Assembly (NCBI GenBank): GCA_030248065.1 | Contig: JASAMV010006200.1 | Span: 1-64,000 of the forward strand | Direction: 5' to 3' | DNA from: Rhynchonema sp. JSB1_4 | Lineage: Eukaryota; Nematoda; Chromadorea; Monhysterida; Xyalidae | Length of the DNA: 64,000 nucleotides | Shown: in pieces, positions 51,313 to 62,400 of the stretch | How the letters are laid out: every line of letters starts with the position of its first letter | How positions within the stretch are numbered: position 1 is the stretch's first letter | The notes under the pieces: generated by a model | Told to the model about the DNA's origin: nothing | Databases searched by the model: none | What the model saw: only the letters and a program-made list of their open reading frames with translations | Program-made: the position numbers and the translations under genes

Positions 51313-51617
51313 TGCACTGAAGGGAGAAAGGATATGATGCTAATCAACAGCTCTGACAATGACAACTCATGCTAGATAGCACCCCAAAACAAAAGTGGCG
51401 GTCGTTGCGATTGAACGACTTGTTTGAAATGTTGCAACACAAAGGCTCATGTTGTGCTTTTCATTGTTTTATCATTTTGCGATGGTTGGTTGCACATTCG
51501 TTGTCAATACAAAAATGACAAGATAAGACGAGAATGCACACGTCAAGGATTATAATATGGCTATTTGACATAGATTTTGAACCAGTAATAAGGACGGGAT
51601 AGGTTGTGCATAATTAG

Positions 51618-53465
51618 TTATCCCTCATTATAGTTAACACGCGCACAGTTATTCGCATCATCTTGTGAATTCGCAGACAGAGCAGTTTCCTTCCGATCTT
51701 CTGACTGCTTGTTGAGATCAAAATCTTGCGCCGCATTTGTCCCGTTCTGGTCCGCCATCCTTGCTCTCACATGTCCCGTTCCATTCTGCAGTTGGCCTTC
51801 TTTGCTTCGTGCCTCGTCATCCCTGTCAATCACCCTGAATCTCTGTCCGCATTGTGTGCATCCGAAGGGACCCTGTCCGTCCGCTGGTGCATAGGCCAAT
51901 GTTGCCGCACAACCGGGACAAGCGACAGGCGAGTGATTGGACCTGGTGTGCTCCATACGCGCCGCTCGCGATCTGCAGTGCAATGAACGAACATAAACTG
52001 TCGGAATCACATTTAGGAATTGGGCAATGTACAAGAAAGTGTCGCAGAAATTTGCCGAACAAAGGCTTCAAAGCAAGCTGTTATGTGATCAAAGCATCAG
52101 ATAACCAACGTGAACCGTTGCGTGCAATACTCGCAGTCGTACATTCTCACATTTGGCTGTCGATAACCGGTGTGCTTGATTCGAACATGGGACTGCAAGT
52201 CGGTCAGTGACGTGATATCCGGTGCTCCACATATGCCGCACGTCATGCTGTTGCTGGGTGATTGGTCGTCGTTTGCTTTGCTGCCTGCACGGCGTTAGTT
52301 TTTAGCAACGAACATGAAACATTCGTTCATGATTCATACCCTTGCAGTCATGATGTTTCAGTGAATATGACGTAGTCCAGGCGAGTCCGCACGAGCTGCA
52401 CATGTGTGGTTTGCACTTTGTGTGTCGTGTGATCACGTGATCGATTAATGTGCGATCTGTTTGATAACTGTTGGTGCAGTAGAGACACGCGTAGGGCTTG
52501 TCCTAATGAAAAAAGGCTGTTTGGACGACAGTAGATCAAATTAGACAAGTTGAATCGAGATTACATTCAGAATTTCGTCAGTTTACAAGGGCACCTCGTG
52601 GACAACGTGATTTTGTGTGAGTGCACCTTGAGCATGAACGCGTAAAATAGACTGATAAAAACGCGCAACACACACATGCTCGTTGTTGTCGTAAAAATAA
52701 ACTGTAATTGAGACCAGCACAATGAAATGTTTGAACTGTGCTCAACATGACTTGCAAATGACACGTGGATCACCCGAATCCTATTCAACAACCACACTCA
52801 TCAACCTGTTGAGAGCCGACTCTCTGCGACTCATCATGAACAGCTCGCATGTGGCGATTGAACTGCGCCGATCTGAACAAGGAAACAAGCCAGTAGATAT
52901 TGGGATGGGAGCCATCAAAAACCGTGAATTGGCCCCAGTGACTCACAATTTGAATCCTTGATTGCACAGATAACAGAAATATGGATTTGCTTCCAAATGC
53001 CGCACCGAATGTCGTTTCAAATGTTGCTGATCGCGGCACGACTTGCCGCAAAATGTACATGAGAAGCTCTTGCTCTTTGGTTTGTGGGCGCTGCGAACGT
53101 GGGCCTGCAACATGAATGAAAAACGCGTTCAGATGCAAGGCAAACTTCACGTTGTTAACAAACAGTGCGTACTCATACACAGGTTTTTTGCATAAAATCA
53201 ACAGGTTGGCTGATTGTGATCCAAAAGGGCAAACCTTGAGTGATTGAACCATAGCGAACGACCGTCCGCACTGCTCGCACACGTGCGTTGCAGCAGACGT
53301 TGTGCAATTGCAGTCATTTTCAACATTTTGCGGTCGAACGGACGGCTCGACGGGCGTGGCGGCGACAAGAGCACTGTCCACCGATATCACCACCTGATCA
53401 CTGCTGTCATTGTGGAATGCCAACGCTGAATTGGATGCGTCGGGGACCGCCGGTGAGAACGACAT
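51618..53465 (-). CDS. C2H2 zinc-finger protein B (tandem family)
   Basis: Six exons (53235-53465, 52947-53104, 52806-52872, 52340-52502, 52110-52284, 51618-51972) close in frame to 382 residues. The first 50 residues are low-complexity, then come fingers CEQCGRSF, CTFCGKSC, CYLCNQGF, CLYCTNSY, CSSCGLAW, CGICGAPD and CEYCTQRF. The family C-terminal module reads CPGC...DGQGPFGCTQCGQRFRV. The C-terminal tail is hydrophilic and ends NNCARVNYNEG. Exon/intron breaks fall within fingers just as in its neighbours, which supports origin by tandem duplication. The 305-bp gap to gene C contains no other gene. Confidence 0.87.
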
Positions 53466-53844
53466 GGCCCAACACGCCCAACAACTGCAAGCGCAGCGAT
53501 AAACTGATCGCTAACTGCGACAGGTTGCACAGATAATACGTCACACAAAACGTGAAACGCTCGGATTATCGTGAGAACCGAGTTGAAGAAACACGTGCGT
53601 AAATCGCCAAAGATGTGCACATGAACGATTTATCGTCATCAAGTTTATACAGATACGAGCAAGAAAGAAATAGTTGCGTGAATATTATTGCACATATGAA
53701 AACAGTGTGGCAGCTGAGAAGTGACGAGAAGAAACAAAGTGGTAAAATAGCAATAAAACGATAGACTTTGCAAATCATCAAGTGCGGTAGAACATACAAA
53801 CATACAGAAAATGAGATTCATAGCGTGCTGTTTTGGCACAAATT
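53466..53844. other. Intergenic spacer between zinc-finger genes A and B
   Basis: AT-rich and without recognisable features; it should hold the 3' end of gene A and the promoter of gene B. Confidence 0.5.
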
Positions 53845-55955
53845 TCAATCTTCGGGCTCGACGCGAAATTTCTGGCCGCACTCGGAGCATCCGAACGGCC
53901 CGACACCGTCCAACACTGAATAGCCGAGATCAATGCCGCATCTGGGACATTCAACCGGTTCCTTGGGTGCGTGGTTGAAGAAACAATGCGCGTCGAGACA
54001 TGACTTTGACCTGCAGATGAAACAACAAGACCTTTTTCCGAAGCAGGACGACGAACAATTCCATGTAACCATAACTCACACGAATCGTTCGCCACAATAT
54101 TCGCATTCCAATGTTTCAGTGTTGGTTGTGAGCAGTGCGGTGCTGTTGGGTGCAATGTGCTGCGCGCGAATGTGTTGTCTGAGTTGGGCGAGTGACTGCA
54201 GCTTTTCACCACATTCGTCGCAGCCGAGGTTCGGGTTCTCGCTGTGACCTTGGGCACCATCCTTGTGCATGTCGTCGCTGTGCGTCTTTAGTGCCTGGCG
54301 GTGCGCAAACTGTTGGCCGCAATCACACACGTACGGCTTGTTGTTGGTGTGCGCTTGGATGTAGTGGTCGATCACCTGGTCATCCGTACGGAATCGACGT
54401 TCACACGATGCGTGCCCGCAATTGAATCGACGCACCGCACGTGAGCGCGTCGTCTGCAAAATTGGAATTTGAAATTATTATTCCGTTTAACAGGCATGAC
54501 ATGGCCTGGTCATCCAATTAAACGGAATCATAAACATCTTAACCTGGTTCAACGAGCTGCTAGCGGCAGCGTCATCAACGTGCTGCAGCGTGTGCGTGCG
54601 CAGTTTGCGAATGGTCGTGAACTCTTTTCGGCACAGTTCACATCGATATTTGACGCGTTTAGACTCATTAATTTTCGGATGTGCCTTGCGCATATGCTCG
54701 TAGAGCGATTTGCCCCTGTAAGTTTTCAGGAGACTGCCAGGTATAGACAGGTTTAGTATACCTCAGTGGTGTCGTTGGGGGGGGCGGGAATGGCGGTTAC
54801 CCTCTAGTATCCGGTATCTTGATTTTTCACTCAGTGGTATCCGGCATCCTGACTTTTTGCCCAAGGGTATCGTACCCTAAAATTCTTCCAAAAAAACCGT
54901 AAAAATCGCCCATTTTTACTCCAAGATGCTCAAAATCGCTTGCTGGCGCAGCCATAACCTCCGAAATGAGCATTTTTTTGCACTTCCAACACCGATTTGG
55001 CTCAATTTTTCTCTAGAAAGTTGACCTTTTTTGAACAACCCCTGGGTATCCGAAACTTTTTATTTTTATGGGGCAACTTTGTTTCATTTTGGGTATCCGG
55101 TATCCGAAAATTTTGGATTTTGGGTATCCGGTATCCTGACTTTTTGATTTCCCAACGACACCACTGGAATAGTTGCAATTTTTTAGGAAAATATTTACTG
55201 AAAAAAAGCTTTTTAGACATTGTTTTTTCACGATTTGAGAAACAGCCCTCGCGACTTTCCAAGCTTTTTTTGGAATATTTGAAAATTTTTCCGAAAATTT
55301 CCGATGCTTTTCCAGTGTCCGGAAAAATATCGGTTCCTTATTTTGGCCTCCGAAAAAAACGATTTTTTCATCTGTAACAAAAGTTTAGTATTAGCAAAAA
55401 TTGGTTATTGTACGTCTGGCTTGTGGGAAAACCTACCAGTTGAAACGCTCGCCACAAATATCGCATCCAAACGGTTGATTCTTCAAATGCATCCCAGTCA
55501 TGTGAACACTGCGCGCCAGTTTAGTCTTAAACGGTTTTCGACACATTGTACATGGAAACGGTCGATCGCCCGAGTGTTTGTAACGTTTGTGCGCCTGAAC
55601 AACACGAAGAAAAATCGGTGCCTTTTGACTGGGGAAAGCTCAATTTCACAGCAAATGCTAAAACGAAAGGAGCACATGCAGGCCAATGCCACCGTACCCG
55701 CAAATATTGCTGCAAGGTGAATCGTTCAGCGCACTGATCGCAAGCATGAGGGCGTTCAACGTTGTCCGAACTGATCGCGGCAGCTGCGACGGGTTGCAGA
55801 ACAGTCAGGCTCGTGGCAGCACCGCTGTTGTCATCATTGGCAGTCGAGTTGAGAAGCCTGTCCAATTGCTGTTGTTGTGCCACCAGATCGACGTTGATGT
55901 GGCATTCAGAATCAGTGGCCAGCGGCGCAGGTGCATCATCGTGGTGATCCTGCAT
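53845..55955 (-). CDS. C2H2 zinc-finger protein A (tandem family)
   Basis: Five exons (55698-55955, 55437-55594, 54544-54715, 54080-54453, 53845-54010) close in frame to 375 residues. The N-terminus is acidic and Gln-rich, and fingers start near residue 70: CDQCAERF, CTMCRKPF, CDICGERF, CELCRKEF, CGHASCERRF (four residues between cysteines), CDCGQQF (one residue between cysteines), CDECGEKL and CEYCGERF. The module CPRCGIDL...LDGVGPFGCSECGQKFRV ends the protein seven residues later, so gene A has the shortest tail of the family. Intron 2 hosts a 403-bp MITE-like element. The function is inferred to be DNA binding only. Confidence 0.9.
54764..55166. mobile_element. MITE-like element, copy 2, in zinc-finger A intron 2
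   Basis: Terminal inverted repeats CAGTGGTGTCGTTGG and CCAACGACACCACTG are perfect. The interior matches 44343-44713 in the same orientation, including a TGAACAACCCCTGGG stretch. No target duplication is obvious. Confidence 0.78.
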
Positions 55956-56628
55956 CTCAAGTGAGTTTGAAGGGGGTTTATTCGCTTATAATCTCATTTA
56001 TCCGTTGCTGTTCATCCATAGGAGGCGGATTAGATATTCTGAACGAACAACAAACATGCATAAATGTACCTGTGCATGCACAACTATCAAGTCTTAATAC
56101 ACTATAGGGGACTTCATTTTGGGGGCTCTATTCTGGGGGGGGCTCTATTAATTTACTGACCCCATTTTGGGGATGTATTACGGGACGGGGGCTCTATTCC
56201 GGCCGGGGGGCTGGAGGTTTTTAAGTTTAGTTTAGTCCGAAACTATATATGCAGCTTGAGACTACTCTTATAAATATTGCTCACATTTATAAAAAACTAA
56301 ATAAATCACTGCTATACACTCCTTGTACGGTAATATAATCACTGACCCATTTCAGGGGGCTCTATTCGGGAGGGGCGGGGGGCTCTATTTAGGTTTTTAC
56401 GGTTAAAATGTCAAAATTTTCGCGCTACGCGCGATTACCGTCAACGTCAACTTTTCGGCAAAGGCAATAATACCCAGCGTCAGAACGCAACGCACCAAAA
56501 ACAAATATTTGCCCGGTTTTTCCTCACGGAAATTTATTTTTGGTCCAAAAAATGGGTCCGGTTTTTTCCGAAAAAAAGCCGATTCTTTTCCATCCGCAAC
56601 CAAACAGTTCGATCGATAGGGTTTATGG

Positions 56629-57507
56629 CAGTGTAGTATTTGGTCAGGGTGTTGACGATAGATAGATTGGGACCCGAAATGTGTTGACGATAGATAGATG
56701 ACCCAAGTCCGAAATCTGGGGGGGGGTCGACCCAAACTTGTTGACGATAGATAGATGGTGGGGGGGGGGGGTCGCCAAAAATCAAGGTATAGTATGGTGT
56801 ACTAAGTAGGTAATAATGTGTAAATATTAATGAAAATGTACTTAGATGTACTAAATCCGCGCGTAGCGCGCGATTTTTTGCCTATTTGGGACAAAAAATA
56901 CCGATTTTGAGCCATTTTGAGGCAAAAATACCCATTTTGGGGTCCAAATGTGTTGACGATAGATAGATTGTTCCCAGAATTTGTTGACGATAGATAGATT
57001 TGCCCATAAGTGTTGACGATAGATAGATGAAATCAAAAAGTGTTGACGATAGATAGATGAATTTGGGGGGGACCCCCCACCCCCCCCAAGCAGTGTAGTT
57101 CCTGGTCCGGAGGGGGAGATAGCGGACCCTCCGTTTTTTTCGGAGGGGGAGATAGTGTACCCCCGAGGGGGGGGAAGGGGGGGGGAAGACCCAAATTCGG
57201 GAAAAAGTCACTTTTTGAGGTAGAAAATTTGACCTATTTTTACCCCTTTTTGGAACAAATTCTTCATAAAAAGGGTATTTTGGCGACTTTTGAAAACATT
57301 GACCCAAAAATCACACATTTTAGGCCTAAAAATGCCCATTTTAGGCCTAAAAATGCCTATTTTAGGCAAAAATTGGGGGAGATAGTGTACCCGGAGGGGG
57401 AGATAGGGGGATAGTGTACCACCTGAGGCTGAGGGGGAGATAGCGTACCCGAGGGGGGGGACCCCCCCTCCCCCCCAGGAACTACACTGCCCCCAAGTAC
57501 TACCCTG
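56629..57507. mobile_element. hAT-like non-autonomous element with GTTTATGG target duplications
   Basis: The ends are CAGTGTAGTATTTGG and CCAAGTACTACCCTG (inverted, two mismatches). The element is flanked by perfect 8-bp direct repeats GTTTATGG (56621-56628 and 57508-57515), the hallmark of hAT insertion. The left part carries seven copies of TTGACGATAGATAGAT in one orientation, resembling subterminal transposase-binding repeats. Another element is inserted near its right end. No transposase. Confidence 0.85.
57091..57489. mobile_element. hAT-like element nested inside the previous one, CCCCCAAG target duplications
   Basis: Terminal inverted repeats CAGTGTAGTTCCTGG and CCAGGAACTACACTG are perfect. 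Perfect 8-bp direct repeats CCCCCAAG flank the 399-bp element (57083-57090 and 57490-57497). The interior consists of GGGGGAGATAG-GTACCC repeats and CCTAAAAATGCC repeats. Related ends occur at 2752-2766 and 58244-58258. Confidence 0.88.
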
Positions 57508-58243
57508 GTTTATGGGGTGGTGCGGTGCTCATCTCAGGGAACGGCGATTGCGATCCTATCGTTTCCCTAAAGAGCCGAAGAACACATCGCAATCGGGCCG
57601 GGTTTGGCCAGCGCGGTCCGGTTCGAGCTACCAAATTTCCAGCCCGGCCGGGCCTGACCTCTCGGGTGGAGAGAGAAGAGGCCAGAAGCCCGGCCAGGCT
57701 TGGCTCGTGTTGCCCAAAGCTCAGTCCGGCTCGGCCCAGCCCAAACTTTTTGGTCAGATTTGTCATTGGATTTTTGCGTCTTCTGAAACAATTTTTGGTA
57801 GAAATATTAAACTCATTGTTTTCAATGAGAAAGTTACGATCCAGGCAAGTATTGATCTGGATCTCATGACTTGCCAAACTCGGCCCTATCCCCCAAATCC
57901 CCGCTGCGGCCCGAGCTTGGGTCGGCCCGCCCGATTGCGATGCGACCTTGTGCCCAAGGAAGCTTCCCAAAAATAATACCAACCATATGCAAGCTATTTG
58001 GCTGATAATCGGCCTGCGAGATCATGTGGTGTTGCTGCTGTTCGTGCAAGTCCATCATGTCGCTGTTGTCCACAACGAAAGACTTCCGGTTTAAATTCGA
58101 GGCGTGGGTAGTGGGTTGCGTGTTGTCTTTTTGTTCAATCGACCTGATTCTCTTGTTGTCACTTTCCTGAGGTCGCTGAGCAGGTCGAGTTTTGAACTCG
58201 AATTATAAACAAGACGTCTGATCCATCTGATCCCAACTTGGGT

Positions 58244-59180
58244 GCAGTGTAGTTCCTGGGCAGGTCCGCAAGGTGGAATAGGCGGTACCCCACTTTTTCG
58301 GATGGGGAATAGATTTACCAACCTGCGGGAGCAACCAAATTTGGGGGAAGTCGTTTTTGAGGTCGGAAATCTTACCCATTTTTGGCTTTTTTTGTTGCAC
58401 ATGCGTTTTTGTTGTTATTTTAAAGGGGAAATTGCACATTCCTTTTCGCCCTTCAAACTATACAAGGGCTTAGATAACAGTTTGGACATCACAAAAGGCA
58501 AATCACTTGTTGCCAATTCTCTGACGTGCAACCACAAGATGCAAATAAAGAGGAACCGCCGGGAAGAAAATTCGCCGCGGACCGGCCGAATTTCTACCTG
58601 CGCATTCAGGGTTTCAAATGGTCTCGACGCGATCTGCTAATGTTTGCGTCAGAACAAAATGTTCCATGGTGCACCAGCCAACTTGCCACATCTCGCAAAA
58701 AAAATTTCGAAAATTTTCGTCATTCTCTTTCATTGCGTGCGGCATCGCCCGTGCAACCAGCGTGGCGAGCGGGCTGAAACATTTTGTTCTGACGCAAACA
58801 TTAGCAGATCGCGTCGAGACCATTTGAAACCCTGAATGTGCAGGTAGAAATTCGGCCGGTCCGCGGCAAATTTTCTTCCCGGCGGTTCCTTTTGAACTGC
58901 ATCTCATGGATGCATCTCAGCAAATTCATACTAAATAATTTGAGTTTTGTGGTGCCCAGGCTGCAGTCTAAGCACTTGCAAAGTTTGAAGGGCGATTAGG
59001 AATGTGCAATTTCCCCTTTAAGGGTTTTTCCGGATCTTGTGAAGGTCTTCGCGTAGGCTTGCAGATAAAATTTGAATTTGAACTTTTGCCCCTTTTGGGA
59101 ATAAATTCTCAACAAAAACAGTATTTTGGCGATTGGCGGCGTCGTTTTTGCTGCGGATGTTTTGTAGCCTCACTGCGGGG
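58244..59180. mobile_element. Disrupted hAT-like copy carrying nested foldback insertions
   Basis: The left end CAGTGTAGTTCCTGG is intact and is followed by sequence similar to the interior of 57091-57489. The similarity resumes near 59090-59130 (CCCCTTTTGGGAATAAATTC) after the foldback element. The right terminal repeat was not found, so the copy is truncated or eroded. Confidence 0.5.
58419..59021. repeat. Two-level foldback element
   Basis: The outer arms (TTAAAGGGGAAATTGCACAT at 58420 and its complement ending at 59021) enclose inner arms of about 120 bp (58541-58662 against 58779-58905). The inner arms are almost perfect complements over GGAACCGCCGGGAAGAAAAT through CAGAACAAAATG. The loop is about 115 bp. 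No open frame of note. Confidence 0.8.
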
Positions 59181-59333
59181 TCCAAAAATGAGAAATCATC
59201 TGAAAGATTGCTAACATTGTGCCAAAAAAACTGTAATCCTGCAAACTGAATTATTCTCTGGTTTCTCGCAGATGAATGTTAAGTCATGCACCCATTAATC
59301 ACAATCGCAAAATGTACAATGAGTGTTTCTCGT

Positions 59334-59339
59334 TTTATT
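59334..59339 (-). terminator. Polyadenylation signal of DNAJB gene
   Basis: AATAAA on the minus strand lies about 75 bp after the stop codon. Confidence 0.5.
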
Positions 59340-59413
59340 ATCAGCACAGTGTTAACTTTTTACAGTTTAATTGCAAATATAATCGACAGATATTACTAGC
59401 GCAACAATTAGGT

Positions 59414-62400
59414 TCAAGAAATGTCATCACGAAGTATAGTTATGTCACTGGTTGAACTACAACGCGACGAGTTTGCCGCATCAGAACTGGAACTGAGATT
59501 TGGTAGTATGTCCTTCAGAATGTCCTTGGCAGTATCCGGCACATGCACGGGAAATTCAACATCGAATTCCACGATCAAATCACCCCTGACGTCAGGGTTC
59601 TTCGAGTCTGGCAGACCTTGACCGTGTAATCTGCGCTCGTCACTGGGTTTGACAACGTTTCTCAGTTTCAACGGCATTCTGCGGCCTTCCAACGTGGGCA
59701 CGAGCAAAGTTCGGCCACAAAGAGCGTCCTTCAGGCTGATCGTCCGTCGGTATCGAATGTCGTTGCCGTCGCGTTTGAACTTTTTGTGCGGCTTTTCGCT
59801 GATCACAAACACGACGTCAGCCGGCACGTGATTGGGCAGACGGTTGCCTTCGTTAGCGAATGTCACCTGAGTTGGCGAGTGGCATCGAAAATCAATTTCA
59901 ACGAACAAAACAAAGAAACGAACTATCCTAAGAGCCAGAGAGAGATACAGAAATAAATTTAATTAACGAACAACTATGAAATGAAATACCTTTTCTGGTT
60001 TACCACAGAAGTTTGGCTTCCATGAATAAACCAGGGGAACACCATATACAGTCGACTCCTATACTGAACCTCTACAAATGTAGTGAATTCTCTATACAGT
60101 CAACGCATGGGGTGTTCCGAAAGTAGCTACAGACCAGGTTAAAGTTGCCGCCTGAGAAACTAATACGAAGAGGGTTCAAACAAGCCAGAAATTGAGTAAC
60201 GGGCGTTTTCGGGCATGGGAATCCGAAAAATGGCTCAATGTCTCAGTCATACGAAGAAATCGCACAGCCTAATTTTTGGACACAAGTTTAACGGGCTCTA
60301 CTTCTTGTACGACCAAAAGTTTAACGTTATTTTCGGATTCCCCGCGACCGAAAACCCTCGTTACAAAAAATTTTTTTGGCACATTTGAAGCCTTTTCGTA
60401 TGTGTTTCTCACACGTCATCCTTGACCCAGTGTAGCTATTTTTTCCATTCACTATGCAGAGAGTTGACTGCACTGCATGTGGAGGTTGTTTTCTAAGAGC
60501 TAAAACCTCATTTGTCGCACCTTTGTGCCCTGTTTCCATCCGGGATGCACATTGACTTTGAGTATGGCTTCCTCGGTGCGTCGTGTGTGACCGTCTTCTT
60601 CAACAACAGTACGTGTGATCTGCATGTTCTTCGTGGTGCCTGCAATACAATAAACCGAATTCAGACCTTTCTTGTGCTTCAGTGCTGGTCAGGTTTGGAG
60701 CTTGGGCTCATTTATGTGAGTTGACTGGCCAGTGGCCAGGGTGTAATTTTGAAATTTGGTCAATCGCCACGAAGCGAAAAGTCCATGTTGGGTTATGCTT
60801 GCCCATAACATGACAAGACAAGCGATTCAAAAAGTTGCTTTAAACGACTTTTTGAAGCAATCCAATGCATCAGCAAAGACCCGCCCGGTGGGTCCCATCC
60901 TGCCAAAATCAAGATTAATATTTCACCAGAGAATCGCAAGTTAAAAATTATAGTTAATATTTGCGAAGACAATCCCTGCGGGTCGGGTTAGAGGTCGGGG
61001 GGGGGGGGTACCCGACACCCGACATCTGGAAGTACCCGACACCCGACATCTCAGAAAAAAAGCCGACACCCGACAGTTGCAAAAAAACCCGACACCCGAC
61101 ATCTAGTTTTTGAAAAAAACCCGACACCCGACACCTGTTTTTGGACCAAAAACAGGCAAATTTTTGCTCATTTGCATCATGAGTGCAATTTTTTGGCTCA
61201 AGTTACTGAATTCAAGTATTTTCACACGAAATAAACACCAAAATGCCATATTCTGCGTCTTCGGAAACATTTGGTTCGAAGAAAATTTTCTCTCAAAATT
61301 CTTCTCTCAAGCAATACTGATGTTTTGAACCGTAAGTGTCGGGTGTCGGCTGTCGGGTCCGAAAAAACCCGACACCCGACATCTGGGGGTACCCGACACC
61401 CGACACCTACACTTTTTTGGCACCCGACACCCGACAGCCGACATCTCTCTAACCCTACCTGCGGGTCACAAACATTGACACTAACCAGTCAACAAGTCCT
61501 CGAGCGACACAGCCAGATTGTACGTGAGCGGTGGATCGTGCACCTTCGGGCGTTTCGGTGCCGGACGCGGGTGCGGGTGAGCCCAGGGTGGTTGATGTCC
61601 GTCATCAAAGAACGGGTGCCCGGCACCGCCCATACCCATGAAAGTTGCGCTGCGTTTGCGACCCATGCGGCCGTTCGCAAATGGGTGCGCGCCGAATGGA
61701 TGAGCACTGCCGAAGAATTGCGAGAACACATGGAACGGATCACTGAAATACGGAAAATGAATATGTGGGCTACATATTACATGCAGGTATATACCTGCGG
61801 ATGAAAAAACGGTTGTTTTGTGAAATGTTTTTTTCCGACGATCCCTGGAGCTGAGAAAAAACGAAAAAAACGCAGCAGCTTGGAATCATTTTTTAGAAAG
61901 CTAGATTTTAGATTTTAGCACGTAGATTTTTTCGCCAAATTCAGAAAATATTTTCGTGAGACCGACTTTGGTCGAAGGTGCGAGGTGCAAAAGTGCCCCT
62001 TTTATTATTTGGGTCGTCGTAACGAATGTCAAAAACACCCTAAGACAGCACGACATATGGACTAGACCAGGATTAGAGCTAGAGGTCGGGGGAGGGGGTA
62101 CCCGACAACAACATCTGGAAGTAGCCGACACCCGACATATGGTTAAAAAAAGACAAAATTTTGCTCATTTGTTCACTTTAATGCAATTTTTGCTCAATTT
62201 ACTAAATTAGAGGTTTTTTCAAGCGAAATAAACATCAAAATGTTACATTCTGCTCTTTCAGAAACATTTGATTTGAAGATTTGGTTTCTCTCTCAAAAAT
62301 TCTTCTCTCAGCAAAACGGATGTTTTGAACCGTAACTGTCTAGTGTCGGCTGTCGGGTCCCAAAAAGGTGGCCGTCGAAAACCCCGAAAAAAAACCCCGA

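Larger units (their letters stand above)
55956..59413. other. Transposon-rich intergenic region between zinc-finger A and DNAJB genes
   Basis: This 3.5-kb region is dominated by G/C runs and inverted-repeat elements, listed separately. The part at 56100-56400 has degenerate GGGGGCTCTATT repeats. No protein-coding sequence is supported. Confidence 0.6.

Noticed and set aside
56403..57307. Several minus-strand frames repeating IYRQQ and IYLSST
   Set aside because: They are translations of the TTGACGATAGATAGAT repeats in a non-autonomous transposon, not genes.
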